NCBI GenBank assembly: GCA_020746995.1
Contig: JAGPXD010000002.1
Coordinates: forward strand, 6,634,001-6,698,000
DNA: 64,000 nt
Direction: 5' to 3'
From: Plectosphaerella cucumerina
Taxonomy: Eukaryota > Ascomycota > Sordariomycetes > Glomerellales > Plectosphaerellaceae
The notes beneath the pieces are model-generated. The model did not search any database and had not been told where the DNA came from. It was given only the letters and a program-made list of their open reading frames with translations. Position numbers and translations under genes: made by a program. The first letter of the stretch is position 1; each line of letters opens with the position of its first letter. Of the stretch, positions 23,183-34,479 are shown piece by piece.

Positions 23183-25463
23183 TCAAAGCTTCTTCAGGCG
23201 CTTCTTCGGCACCGTGCTGACGAAGGCATGGTCTAGGAAATGCAGCCAGACCTTGTTCTGCTTGCGCTTCTTACCCTTGCCACGGTGCTTGCCCTTCTTC
23301 CCCTCGACCTCGAACTCGTCGTCCTCGTCGTCTTGGACGCCGGCGACGTCGTCATTGTCCCAGTCGTGCGAGGAGTCAGAGGCCTCATCGTGGGCAGGAG
23401 CCTCATCCTCATCGTCATCTTCCTCAAAGTCTTTCTCAAAGTCTTCCAGGTCAAATGAAGACTTGCCCAGCCCAGTCTGCCCGATGCGGTACGCAAGTTT
23501 GACGTAGCTCCGTACCGTCAAGTCTTTGAGCTTGAAAATCTTATCGGTAAAGGTGCTATACTCGACCTCGTAGGCAAACGGCCTAGGGTGTGGCTTCTTT
23601 GACTTGGGGTCCTTGTCCTTGTGGATGCCGTCTCGCCAGCGGAACGATGATGGGCCATCCTCCGTCATGTCGTTGTTGAGGTAGGTCAGGTTGGCGAAAT
23701 ATTGAGTATACCCCGTCAAGGTCAGGGGCTGAGCTGAGTAGGCGGGGCCAGGAGGAGAGGACTTGGAGGGCGGCTCGGGCACGATCAGGTTAGGATCATG
23801 AGGCTTCTTCTTGCCTTTCTTCCCCTTCTTCCCGCCTTTCTTGGCATCGGTACCAACATCGTCGCTGTCTTCGCGCCTTCGCAGCTCATCGAATCGACTG
23901 TCCTCATCAGTCTCCATGGCGGAGTCAGACTTCCGCACCGTGTTGGTGTCGCTCCAGGCAGGGGTGTTCTCGAGCCCACTAATGTTGTACTCGTACACGC
24001 GGATGGTCGGGAAGTAATTGGGCACGACGCTCGGGCTGATGAGAGAGATGTGGTATCTCTCTGCATATTTGCCGATCTTGTTGCCTTTCTTGCCCTTGTG
24101 TTTCTTCTTCTTCTTTCCGCTGGCATCCATGGACTCTTCGTCATCAAGGCCGTTGAGGTCGTCGTCCAGATCGTCGAAATAGTCGCCCTCCTCGTCAAGG
24201 GCCTTGGCCCCGCCGACTTTGGGAATCTTGGACCAGCCTTGGCGTAGTTCTTGGAGATAGTCAGTGGCGGACTGCACGGAGAACTCGTCCTCCATGGCCT
24301 CCCTCGCACTGAACCGCTGCTGGCCTCCGTTGATCAGGCCAAGCTGAATGTCCTGGGTATCATGGGCGATGAAGTGATCAATGTTCATGTGTCCGTAAAG
24401 CGACGCAACGACGACGTCACGGTACTGGCGCATCCACAGGTTGTACTTCTGCCAGCAAGACTCGTCCCAGTTCTGCTTGCTGTCGGTGCGAGCTGGCGGG
24501 ACGTGTCCGATGAGGATAGCCTTCATGTTACGCTCGCGCAAGATCTGGAGCTGAATGCGCAACCACTCCATCTGTTTGAAGCCGGGCTCCGAGGGCGCGT
24601 TGCAGCCGTCGACGGCAGCGTTGCGGTCGAAGAGGTAGAGCGTGTTCAGGCTGAAGACGGTCAACTTGTTCGGGATGACCTCGACGTCGAACCACCCTCC
24701 AAACTCGAACGAGTGGCGCTGCTCCTCGGGAATGAAGTGCCTCCATACGTCGGTGTAATATTGCAACCATTTTGTCGGGCCAGGGACCAGAATGTTGTGC
24801 GGCAGGATGTCGTTGTTGCCGAGATTCGGGACGACGGGTACGCCGAGGCGCTTCTTGTCTTTAGGATTCGAAAACGTCTCGAAAAACTTGTCGGCTATCC
24901 GTCGATTCGAGCCCAGGACCTGGTCTTGGCTTCGAGGCTTCTTTTCGTCGCTGTCGTGGCGCGCCGTGTCTCCCGTCCACACAACGAAATCGATTTCGCT
25001 CGCGATGTTGTCGGCGATCCAGTCGAGTGTCGCATCTAATAAGGAGAAGGGCGAGTCGCAGTCTGAGGTCTCGGCGCCGTAGTAGCCTGCGGGACCGCTG
25101 CCGCGGTGGCAGGCGATGCCCTCGGCCGTCGAGGTGTGCGCCTTGTAGAAATCATCGGGGTGAAGGTCTGCGAAGGCGGTGGTTAACCATGTTGTATGAC
25201 TCCAACGCGTACAGCGCGCCCGGCTGTGGAGGGGCAAACGCACCTGTGATATGCAGGAACCTGCCACGTAGTTTGCGCTGGTGTCCCTGTTTTCCTGGGC
25301 TGGCTGCATGTGTGTGTGGTGGTGTTGGTGGTGTCGACAGGTCTAGATCTGGGCTAATGACTTGCTGCTCCCCATTGGCAAGAGGAGAGCCGTACGTTGC
25401 AGCACGCTCGACCGGTACCACCGCTAACAGGGCGAGAGTCAACCTTCGAAGTGACGCGGCCAT
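23183..25463 (-). CDS. PPN1: Vacuolar endopolyphosphatase PPN1
   Basis: Two exons, 25463-25244 and 25167-23183, with a 76-nt intron (TTAAC branch), give 734 residues. The join restores RFLHITDLHPDDFY, whose DLH is the first metal-binding motif of the calcineurin-like phosphoesterase fold; VVWTGDTARHD, NLGNND and GHVPP supply the next metal-site motifs. CHRGSGPAGYYGAETSDCD matches endopolyphosphatases. The N-terminus has one hydrophobic stretch (about residues 8-22), consistent with a type II signal anchor used for vacuolar delivery. Lys-rich and Asp/Glu-rich insertions occur in the second half, and the C-terminus is basic. The enzyme cleaves long inorganic polyphosphate internally in the vacuole. 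Convergent with TPA1. Confidence 0.93.
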
Positions 25464-27166
25464 GTCGGTGATAGGTCGTGACTGTATTCAAGAAGACTGA
25501 AATATCCCCTCGCGCACCACGGCGGCGCAATGGGCGTGCCCAGCAAGGAAGAAAGCAGATGGAATGCTGAACTCGTAGAGGTGGTTGGTAGGTTCTGATG
25601 GCGTTTGGAGAGGTGTCAAAGCATGGTCCTCCCGAAAGTGCCGTCGTGAAATGTTGGGGATTTTCGCGAAAACCAATCAGTGAAATCGTTCGAAACGAGG
25701 GCCACGGAGAGTTGAGTTGAAATGTTCTGTCGTTCAAGGCCCGGTGTCCAAGCGCGAATGTTCCCAAGAAAGATGAATGCCAAGAGGACCCACGTCACCG
25801 TGCCGTTCAGTCGGCAGACCAGACCCTCAGCTGCTAATTAGGAAGTGTCAAGCAAATAAGTAGGCGGTGGGCGTCGAAGAGTGATGAACAGCGACAACTT
25901 GGAACTGCGTATACATCGAGCTTCTATAGAGTGGCAAACCTGACGACCGCAGTCACGCACCCCTTCGAAGCATGTGTGGTCTTATTTATTGTCTCCCACT
26001 GCTCAGACCGCACCGGCATGCGAACTGGGATCTGGAGAATCGCATCCACACGGGGGACGGACCCGTGGACCACTCCACAGAGATGCAGGTGCCGCAGCGT
26101 AAGAGGGCGGTGCGGTCAACACCCCCCGCCAACGGCGCTGCAACCCGAACGCAGCAGGACCCCTCGTGCCCATCAAGGTGCAGGCGCACGTCAAACCGCG
26201 TCCCTTGATCGCCACGACCCGGAGGCTGAAGCCATCGCCGCGACTCGCGCGGGCCAATCTGAAGACAGAACCCCAACACGTGTGGGATGGCCTCGGTCTG
26301 TCAGACGTCTTTTGACCCTCACGTGTGTGAGACACTGGCTCCTTCGTAGGCACACCAATTGCCCGCCTGAGGGGGTACCAAGTGTGTGGTCAGGTGGTTG
26401 TTGCTGATGTGTGTGGATGGGCATTTGATGCACCATTCATTGCCTGCCGCTAGGAACACTGTGCCGAACCGCATCCAGGCGCGTACCTTATGCAACGACC
26501 TCGAAGCGGTCGCAGTACTCATCCTGCCTTCACCGACCACGTCCGCGAGGCTTTCTTCGTTCAACTGGAGCCGAATACTCTCATTTCTCACCGTAGACTC
26601 GCAGGAGTGGTCTAGGCAGCCTCATCCTTTCTGTCTGTTGGAGGCAGGCCTCTGTTAACGCACGGACGCCGATGCCAAAAGCATGCTTATGTAAGCAGGA
26701 TCTGGACCGCCTGAAGAAAAACTTCCGCCATCCTTCACTTCCACTTTCCTTCTCTCTTCTTCACATTCAATACACGCATCGCAGACCTCCTTTTCCAGAG
26801 ACACCTTCATTTCCAGGTCAATCTACAGGAGGTTTCTTGCCAGAGTACTTCAAGGCCGCTCGTTTGAGGGTTGTCATGGTATTTCCTCCGTAATGACTTC
26901 CCATGGTTTTTTGTGGCCACATTTCTACTCCTATGCTCAGCTTTGGCTGCGCTAAGGAACCGACACCGTGATGTAATGGGCTTTGGCCTCTCTTGTTTTC
27001 ATTCTCCTAAATCATCGGAGTTTTGGTTTTACATAAAATCAACGCGCCGACCTGGTTGTGAAGAACCCGCTAGCCAGTATACATGACCATGCTGCCAGCC
27101 GCCTCGGCTGAGCAGCTCTTGTTGAAAGTGGGAGGGCTTCCTCCCCTCGCCTCCTTTTCCCCATCC
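25464..27166. other. Intergenic, PPN1 upstream and GCV1 downstream
   Basis: About 1.7 kb; only short unrelated open frames were seen. It should carry the PPN1 promoter and the GCV1 3' UTR. Nothing else was recognised. Confidence 0.55.
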
Positions 27167-28597
27167 TCATGCGCCCTTGAAGTACTTGCTCGCGACAAAA
27201 GGCATTTTGGTCACCGTCACACCCCTCTTCCTGCCCCTCACCACGACGTCCAGCTCGGTACCGGCCTTGTGTTGGCCGTCCTTGACATACGCCATGGCGA
27301 TATTCTTTCCCAGCGTCGGGCTGGGCGAGCCGCTGGTCACGACGCCCACCTTCTCGCCCTCCTTGGTGAAGACCTCGGCGCCTTCGCGAGCCGGCGCACC
27401 CTGCACCGTCAAGCCAACGCGGCGTCTATCGACACCCTTGCCGCCCTTGCTCTTCAGCACCAGCTGCTGGGAGATGGTTTCCGCACCATGGAATCCGGCA
27501 TCCGCGCCACGCCTCTCCTTGGGGATGATCCAAGACAGACCTGCCTCCACGGGCGTCGTGGTATCGTCGATATCGTGTCCGTAAAGGCACATGCCGGCCT
27601 CGAGACGGAGGCTGTCTCGGGCACCCAGCCCCGCCAGACGCAGGTTCTCGGGGCCAGAGAGCTCCAGCATGGTCGTGGCCAGCAGCTCGGCCGCACCGTC
27701 CTTGGCGTCGAAGCTGATTTCAAATCCATCCTCGCCGGTATAGCCTCCCCGGCTGATCATGGCCTTGCCGGGAAGGGTGACCCAGGCACCATCCTTCTTC
27801 GCCCTCAGGCTAGCGAAGACGCTGTTGCCAAAGTATAGCTCCTGCAGATTAACGTTCTCCGCGGGGTCGATGAGGTCCTGAAGGATGCCCGCGCTCTTGG
27901 GGCCCTGCAGCGCGACCAGGCCGAGGCCCTGGAGCACCTCCCACCAGAACTCGCCGCTCTCGGGATTCTGCAGATCCTTGGTCTCTTCCGTGAAGAAGGT
28001 GAAGATCTTCTCCCTGGTGCCGGCGTTGGAGACGACGCGGTACTCCTCGTCGCCCGTCCGCGTGATCATGGTGTCATCCACAATTCCACCAGTGCCAGGC
28101 CACAGGAACGTGCTCAGCTTGCTCGAGTTGATGGGCATGTCCCGGACGGACGAGGGCGTGACACGCTCCAGGAAATCGGCCGCCCTGGGGCCGGTGAGGC
28201 GGTGTTGCACCATGTGGCTGACGTCGAACAGAGAGGCATGCTCGCGGGTAAAGTGGTGCGACTGGACGAGCGTCAAGTCCTGGTACTGGACAGGCATGTG
28301 ATGCCCGCCGAATAGGACCATCTTTCCGCCATGGGCGATGTGGAAGTCGTACAGCGGCGTCTTGTCCTGCTTGGCGGCTGTGGCAAGCTGCTCGCGCCAT
28401 TGCTGGCGAGCTTCGAGTGTTGGCTTCTCCGGGCCTACACTCGAGGAGTAGCAACGGTGAGTCGGCCTGGTGACCTGGACGACACTGGCGGAGCGGGCTC
28501 CGCCGGCGTCTGTGAGGAAGCGCCGGGGTGACTGGCAAGTGGCCTGGACCAAAGGGCGAATAGCCCTGGCCGTTGATGCGAGCCTTGATCGAGCCAT
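27167..28597 (-). CDS. GCV1: Mitochondrial aminomethyltransferase, glycine cleavage T-protein
   Basis: A single exon of 476 residues. The frame stays open upstream to 28765 but has no ATG there; the first ATG (28597) starts MARSRLASTARAIRPLVQAT, a good Arg/Ser-rich mitochondrial presequence, so that start is chosen. The body carries GcvT landmarks: PLYDFHIAHGGKMVLFGG, SLFDVSHM, GGIVDDTMI, GYTGEDGFEIS, and the C-terminal beta-barrel with GVVTSGSPSPTLGKNIAMAY. T-protein transfers the one-carbon unit from the aminomethyl-H-protein to tetrahydrofolate, releasing ammonia, within the glycine cleavage complex of the matrix. No intron is needed. Confidence 0.95.
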   Translation of the reverse strand: MARSRLASTARAIRPLVQATCQSPRRFLTDAGGARSASVVQVTRPTHRCYSSSVGPEKPTLEARQQWREQLATAAKQDKTPLYDFHIAHGGKMVLFGGHHMPVQYQDLTLVQSHHFTREHASLFDVSHMVQHRLTGPRAADFLERVTPSSVRDMPINSSKLSTFLWPGTGGIVDDTMITRTGDEEYRVVSNAGTREKIFTFFTEETKDLQNPESGEFWWEVLQGLGLVALQGPKSAGILQDLIDPAENVNLQELYFGNSVFASLRAKKDGAWVTLPGKAMISRGGYTGEDGFEISFDAKDGAAELLATTMLELSGPENLRLAGLGARDSLRLEAGMCLYGHDIDDTTTPVEAGLSWIIPKERRGADAGFHGAETISQQLVLKSKGGKGVDRRRVGLTVQGAPAREGAEVFTKEGEKVGVVTSGSPSPTLGKNIAMAYVKDGQHKAGTELDVVVRGRKRGVTVTKMPFVASKYFKGA

Positions 28598-29083
28598 GAT
28601 AGTCGTTCTGATTTGGTGGCCGTATTGAGATGAAGGGAGATGTCCAACCCAGGCCGAGATGAACGATGGAGCAAGGGTGTATGTGAGCTCTACAACGAGT
28701 GTGCCGTCGGCAACGAGCCGAGGGGGTTGGATAATACGGCGGTCCGCAAGTGATGATTTCGTCACGCCAAAGTTGGGTCAAGGCAAACCAGGTGGGTCGG
28801 TGACGTTAACCCCATCTGTAGAGCACCGTATATCTCGGCGACGGGCCGTGAAGGAACACGGCGCAGATCGGCATCAAACCCCGAGGCTACCATTCTGCTG
28901 CAACGCCCTGGCATGACATCCAACTAAAGTGCAAAGCAATGCCCATACGAAGGTACATACAGAATGAAGGTGAAGGATGGAACTGAAATCGCGCCTCGTG
29001 GGCCAGCTATCATGTCTACGATACAGCGGGTAATGCTTCAAAGGGGGTGGTACAACAAATCAATAGTTGCCGCGTGTCTGGCC
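28598..29083. other. Intergenic, GCV1 upstream / VMA13 downstream
   Basis: 486 bp between two minus-strand genes. The first 215 bp upstream of GCV1 carry no ATG on its strand. No other feature recognised. Confidence 0.5.
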
Positions 29084-30645
29084 TCAGCGCTCGAAGCTGT
29101 ACTTGAGCCAGCCGCCCAGCGCCCTCAAGCTCTCCCACCGCACGTTCTCGTCGGCCTCGGCCATGAGCTCCATCACCCGCGTCTTCAGGCCCAGCTTCTC
29201 CAGCTGGTGCCGCTTCTCCGGCACCTCCTTCACCAGGGCGCCGACATCGTTGCAAGCGATGGCCAGGACCTGCTTATCACTGTCCCATGGCTGCTGCATA
29301 ATCTCGGCCAGCTTCCGTGGAACCGAGCCGTTCTCAAACTCGAGGATCTTGCGTGCGTTTTCTGCCCAGAAGACCTGGCTGCGGTGCGGCGGTGACCAGC
29401 GCAGGTGTCCGGACTGGACCTCGGCCACATACTCGTCAAACGTCGTCTTGGTCTTGGCGTACTCCTCCAGGAGGTCCTTGAGGCTCTGGAGGTCCTCGGA
29501 CAGGTCCGGGTCTGTGACCTGGCGTCCGGTGATGTTCTGCAGAAGGGCGGGGAGGCGTGCGAGCATGGCTGTCGGCAGAAGGGACTGCTGGTTCTTCTCG
29601 AGTAGGTTGAAGATGGTCGACACAATGAGTCGGGTCGTCTTCTCTTTGGGTGACAGACGCAGAAGGTGGGTGTACAGGAGGATGATGTCGTACTCGCTGT
29701 GTAACCATGTCAGCAAATGGCGGGGGTGGGTGAGGGAGGCGGGTGTTCTCACTCGTTCAGGTCGTCACCGATTTCCTCGGCCTCAAAGCTCATCTGCCAG
29801 AGGACCAGGAGGACGTGGTAGAGGAGCTGCAGACCGACGCCACCCCCAAGGGCACCTTCGAAGCCAGTGTTCCTCAGGTTGCCGCCGCTGCCACTCCACA
29901 GGCTCGCGGAGGAGTTTCCGTTGCTTCCAATGCCGGCAGCAGACTGGAGGATTTCGATCAGCGGAGCAATAGTCTCGCTCCTCTGACCCCAGAACTGCTG
30001 TCGCGAGGAACGCCCGAACAGCAGAGATGAGTATTCCTGCACTGCAATGTCTTGCAGGCCAGCGTCGGTGCTCTTGGACAGGCCAGACAGGTAGGTGAAT
30101 AGGATGGGGAGGGCGCGACGGGTGGGCGCAGACTCGTCTCTCGAGGCGGAAATCAACTTGGTGAGGGCCGTGGCCGTAAGAAGCGGGATGGGATCCTCCG
30201 AGTTGTTGGAATGGGCGAGGAGGGGCAGGAAGCTCTTGTAGGGGTCGCCAGACTTGAGCAGAGACTTGGAGAGGGACGGGACACCTGGCGGGCGGGTTCA
30301 ATGGTCAGCAAGATGCTGGATGACAGGGGAACAGTGGCGCATACTCTGCAGAAGATCGCCTAGAAGCACGAGGATGTAGTGAATGACGTTGGGCGCATTC
30401 TTGCCAGCCTTCTCGAGGGCGCTGGGCTGGCCATTGTCGCCAACGAAGAGCAGGCGATAACCATCCAGGTCGCCTTCCACAATCTCCCTCCTGGCTTCCG
30501 GCTTCTTGGCCTTGTCGACGGCTCTGATACGGGCGAGCTGGTCTTCGGTGATGGTGCCAGCGCGGACGGCGCCGTCCCAGGGGATTGGCCGCTGGCGGAT
30601 GTTGCTCTGCAGCGAAGCCAGATAGGTGGGAGGATCGAGCGACAT
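29084..30645 (-). CDS. VMA13: V-type proton ATPase subunit H
   Basis: Three exons, 30645-30345, 30284-29753 and 29696-29084, with introns of 60 and 56 nt, give 481 residues, matching the usual size of Vma13. The N-terminal HEAT/armadillo-like repeats include SNIRQRPIPWDG and ALPILFTYLSGL; the C-terminal domain contains QVFWAENARKILEFE, LAIACNDVGALVKEVPE and ends in the conserved VRWESLRALGGWLKYSFER. Subunit H belongs to the peripheral V1 sector, is needed for activity of the assembled pump and silences ATP hydrolysis in detached V1. The upstream 343 bp have no ATG on the coding strand, which supports the chosen start. Confidence 0.95.
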
Positions 30646-32363
30646 GACGGGAGGCGAAGGGGCTGCGGCAGGCCTCGGGAAATGAGCTCGATGGTAGGGT
30701 ATAGGACAGGTCGGGACGTCTCGACCGCGAAGACGATGATAGGAGATGGACGAGGGCGGAGGAGGGTTGACGTCGACAAGACAAGCCAACTGGGAATGCA
30801 GCTACCAGGTCGCAAGGTGCCTAAGCCACGGACAGCCACTGTTGGGAGCTTCCACTGTGACGGCGTTGGAGACCTTGTGGCTTAGCCACTGGGGCCTCGA
30901 GCTTGGTGTGGCTGATGTGACGTCTTGAGATTGACCCACTCCCAGTTCACACTGGAGTCCTGGTCGCCAGCCACCTCTTTCTTGGGTTCATCCACCAATT
31001 TCGGGTCGGATCATGTTCTTCTTCGAGGGGAAAAGTCAACTTCAGTCGCCTTTTATTTTGACATTGTCTGGTTTCTACGCCAAAGAAGCTGGGGAGCTCC
31101 CAATAGCAGTGAGGTGCCGGCCTGTGATGGGTCTCCGACGTGGCTACGTGGTTGCCGATGAGCTGTTTTCTTAGGCCATGCACATGCAGCTTGTAGCCCT
31201 TGGCCAAGTTCTCACGATTCATCGCCAACAAGGTTCTTGGGAATCGCCGACGAGAAGGGCGAAATATGAAACCTCCGTGGACTCGTGCGAATTTAGCTCT
31301 ACTCTTCCAAGGCAGGAAGACGACCTGGTCGGGTTGCGGTAATCTCACGATAAGGCCCTCGATGTCACTCGAGACGGGACGGACGGTCGCGATAATCACC
31401 TGGTGAACGATGAACCCCTGTCGTAGGCCAAGTCTGCAGGCTCTTTAACCCCCCGACCGGCCGGCTCGAAGCACGGTCGGGCAACGGCTCCCCCCGCACC
31501 ACCCACTGAACTCTTACGCGCAAACCGTGGAGGGGAAACGATTTCGCGACTTGGAAGCAACGACGGGTAGAAAACAAGGACAGTCAACACCAATTCGTCC
31601 CTGGACAGCACCATTTCAAGCTCCGTGGCCCAAAGACTGATTGAACGTGTCAACTAGAACGATTTCAGACCCTTGCACCATCCCGTATTCGGGGCTGTCC
31701 ATTGTAAGTGGTAGAGAAAAGCGAGGGGGTTGGCGTGCGTGCATCGTCTGGTTTTGCGGGAGGTTGGGACTCGACTCGGAGTGCGAACACCTCCGCTCGC
31801 CCACTCTTGGCCCAGAATCGCTCGCAGCCCGCGCATCTCCAGCACCCAGCCCGCCTCTTTTTTATTTTTCGTGCCTGACTGTCCTGCCGATCCATGTCGT
31901 CTTGCCCAATACCTACCTACCCAACCTAGCTTCCAAGCTTTTTCCTTCCTTCCCATTTTCGCTGCACTTGCGCTTCCTCTTACAAGAACAACTCTGTACC
32001 TACCCAGCTGCGACCTTGCTCATACACACTATCGCAACTTGACCCCAGCTGACGGATCGTCAACAACCACCAGACATCACCAACTCCCTTGCGCCAGATC
32101 TTCTCAGCGATCGATATCGGCTCTAAGCGTTGCGACAACATTCCTACCCCACAAACGTCACACTTCGAACTCGACGCCATCCATTCCAACCATTGAGACA
32201 CTGAGCTCCCCCGCCTCGGCTTACACCGCTCACCTCCTCCTCCGAGTCTGAGCAGAGTGCTGCCCGACGATCGCTGTCCGCGAAAATCCCCAAACGGGCA
32301 CTCGAACCACGCTCCAGCGCATACCTCCAACCGCCACATTCACACCTACACATCGCCGCAAGC
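30646..32363. promoter_or_regulatory. Divergent intergenic region, VMA13 / Cys-rich membrane protein
   Basis: About 1.7 kb. On the plus strand the last 468 bp (31896-32363) contain no ATG and are C/T/A-rich, resembling a 5' leader of the downstream membrane-protein gene. No protein gene is supported in between. Confidence 0.5.
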
Positions 32364-33602
32364 ATGCGCCGCGCCGACCCGTTAAGGGGTGCCAGCCCGC
32401 TGGTTCTGGCCCTCTCACTCTTGACGCAACCGCTGCACCTCGCCCAGGCGTACCCCTACCCTCTGCAGAACGTCAACGGCGGAGACTATGGCGAAGGCCT
32501 CCCGTTCCTCATGGCACGAGACTGCGTAGAGCGCTGCGGTGTTGATGCGCAGTATTGCTGCGACTCTAACACGGAGTGCTTCACCAGCGCCAACATTGCT
32601 GGATGTAGCCCGAAGAACGGCGGCGGTGCCTGGGGTATCTACACGACGACGTGGACCGAGACCAAGACATTCACCGCCACCCTCACAACTCACTTTGCCG
32701 AGCCCACTGGTGCTGGCGGAGGTTCTCACGGCGTCGACTGTGAACCAGATCTCACAAAGGGCGAGTCAGCCTGCGGATGGATCTGCTGCGCCGATTTTCA
32801 ATACTGTGTCGAAGACGGCCAGTGTGGTCAGAGGGAAGGCTGGTACCCTCCAGGCGGCGGCGGTGGTGAGGTCACCAGGACAATCACCAGCGACGGACAA
32901 ACCATCACCACGCGTTTCTCGGCACCCTTCCGCCCGACAGGCAGCACTTTCTCCGGCGCAACCGTCACACGCACCTCTACAGCCGCAACTGGTACCGCCA
33001 TTGGCAGTGACGAAGGCAATGGCCAGGAAGAGGCCGAAGGCACCGGTGGCGGCCTCAGTGCTGGCGCCATCGCCGGCATCGTCATCGGCGTCCTCGCAGG
33101 TCTCTTCCTCCTGGGTCTCCTCTGCTTCTGCTGCATCGTCCGCGGCATTTGGGGCCTCCTCTGCGGCGGCCGCAAAAAGGACGAACGTCGTGAGCGCGTC
33201 GAAGTCGTCGAGGAGCGCTACCGGGGCGGCAGCCGTGCCCCCTCGGCGGCAGCTCACACCCACCGAGAGAGGCACACTGGCTGGTTTGGAAGGCCCACGT
33301 CTGCGGGTGCGAGGCGCGATGAGAAGGACAGGGGCAGCGGTGCAAAGTGGCTCGGGCTCGGCGCCGCCGCGGCGACGCTCCTGGCGCTGCTGAACATCCG
33401 CAAGGACAAGAAGCCTGAGCGGAAGCCCCGCTCGCGCTACACGGACTCGTACTACTCGTACTCTGATCCAAGTGAGTCATCGCGGGACTCGCGATCCCGG
33501 ATATCTCACCTGACCTCCCATGCAGGCGCATCTAGTGCCGGTGGTCGTACCCACCGCACCCGAAGGTCGGAGCGTGCCGAGTCGCGCTTCTCACGGAGGT
33601 AG
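32364..33602 (+). CDS. Uncharacterised Cys-rich single-pass membrane protein
   Basis: Function not recognised. Read unspliced it is 412 residues: an N-terminal signal peptide (about 1-30), an extracellular Cys-rich part with two clusters (residues 54-81 and 126-154, including CC pairs), a Thr/Ser/Gly-rich linker likely to be O-glycosylated, one clear transmembrane helix (about 231-258), then a basic, Arg/Ser-rich cytosolic tail with a second short hydrophobic patch near 335-345. This is the layout of fungal wall-sensor-like or surface proteins, but no WSC or other named domain was identified. A candidate 54-nt intron at 33472-33525 (GTGAGT donor, CCTGAC branch, GCAG acceptor) has no stop and keeps the frame; splicing would give 394 residues. 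The leader upstream is ATG-free for 468 bp. Confidence 0.75.
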   Translation: MRRADPLRGASPLVLALSLLTQPLHLAQAYPYPLQNVNGGDYGEGLPFLMARDCVERCGVDAQYCCDSNTECFTSANIAGCSPKNGGGAWGIYTTTWTETKTFTATLTTHFAEPTGAGGGSHGVDCEPDLTKGESACGWICCADFQYCVEDGQCGQREGWYPPGGGGGEVTRTITSDGQTITTRFSAPFRPTGSTFSGATVTRTSTAATGTAIGSDEGNGQEEAEGTGGGLSAGAIAGIVIGVLAGLFLLGLLCFCCIVRGIWGLLCGGRKKDERRERVEVVEERYRGGSRAPSAAAHTHRERHTGWFGRPTSAGARRDEKDRGSGAKWLGLGAAAATLLALLNIRKDKKPERKPRSRYTDSYYSYSDPSESSRDSRSRISHLTSHAGASSAGGRTHRTRRSERAESRFSRR

Positions 33603-34479
33603 TCTCGGGGGCTCATGTACATACAGAAGCAGGGCCGGCTGGGTAAGATGGCGATAGCAGGAGCGCTCACGGCATTTTCATCCCCTTCCTGTATCTCACA
33701 TGCCACTCCCCCAGCCCGCCCTCCCCCAGAAGCATGGCTCCCTACGAGCACTCACACATAGCAGCGGCATCACCGGCGTTTCAGGGCACGATTCTTGTTT
33801 TTGTTTTCTTCCTTCTGGTTTTCCTTTTCCGCATCAGCATAAGACTGGGGAGGATGGATGGTATTGGACATCATGGACGACGCGCAGACGACGAGAAGGA
33901 GATTGACGAAACGAAGAATGTGTATGGGATTCTGTCCATTTGGATGGGATCACGACAGACATGGGGACTGCGCTTGTTTTCTCAAGGCAGCTTGTACGAA
34001 AGGTCATCAACGAGGATGTTGGACGATAGACGACCACTTGCGGGAGAGGAGCTACACGGCTTATGAGCTCCGGATAATGAACGAATTTCTTCTTCAGAAA
34101 AGACATGATGCCTGGTATGTTGCGACAAGGTCCGAAAAGTAAGCTTCCACATCTCCTGTGACTGGCTACAGCCGCCTCTTAACATAGCAGCACCAAAAGT
34201 TCAACGTTGATCTTAGTCGGACGTAGATATTGAGGCCGTAGGGACAGCAACAGGCAAGCAGATCACTTGGACATATGAGGCCAATCCTGGGTACGAGGTG
34301 GTTGTGTGTCCTCGAAGTCATTTCAATTGTCGTCATGGCCATGACCTGCTTTTGGTATACCTGTAGCCCTTGCTACGACTGTGCCATGCGGTGAATAAAC
34401 CCTGTCACTCCGTGCGAGACCCAGAAACGCAAGAGAAAACAACCCGTCCCAGCCTTCTTGTGTCGTAGACACCAACCGC
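33603..34479. other. Intergenic between convergent genes
   Basis: 877 bp of presumed 3' UTRs for the membrane protein and RPL9. One 110-codon frame (33734-34066) contains a hydrophobic run but has no homology signal and is not called. Confidence 0.5.

Noticed and set aside
24251..25039. 262-codon frame antisense to PPN1
   Set aside because: Shadow frame; the minus-strand product carries all phosphoesterase motifs.
27083..27838. 251-codon frame antisense to GCV1
   Set aside because: Shadow of the aminomethyltransferase gene.
28598..28765. Upstream extension of GCV1
   Set aside because: Frame is open but has no ATG; the first ATG at 28597 begins a good mitochondrial presequence.
33734..34066. 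110-codon frame with a hydrophobic run
   Set aside because: Sits in the 3' region between convergent genes; hydrophobic stretch comes from a T-rich segment and nothing else supports it.
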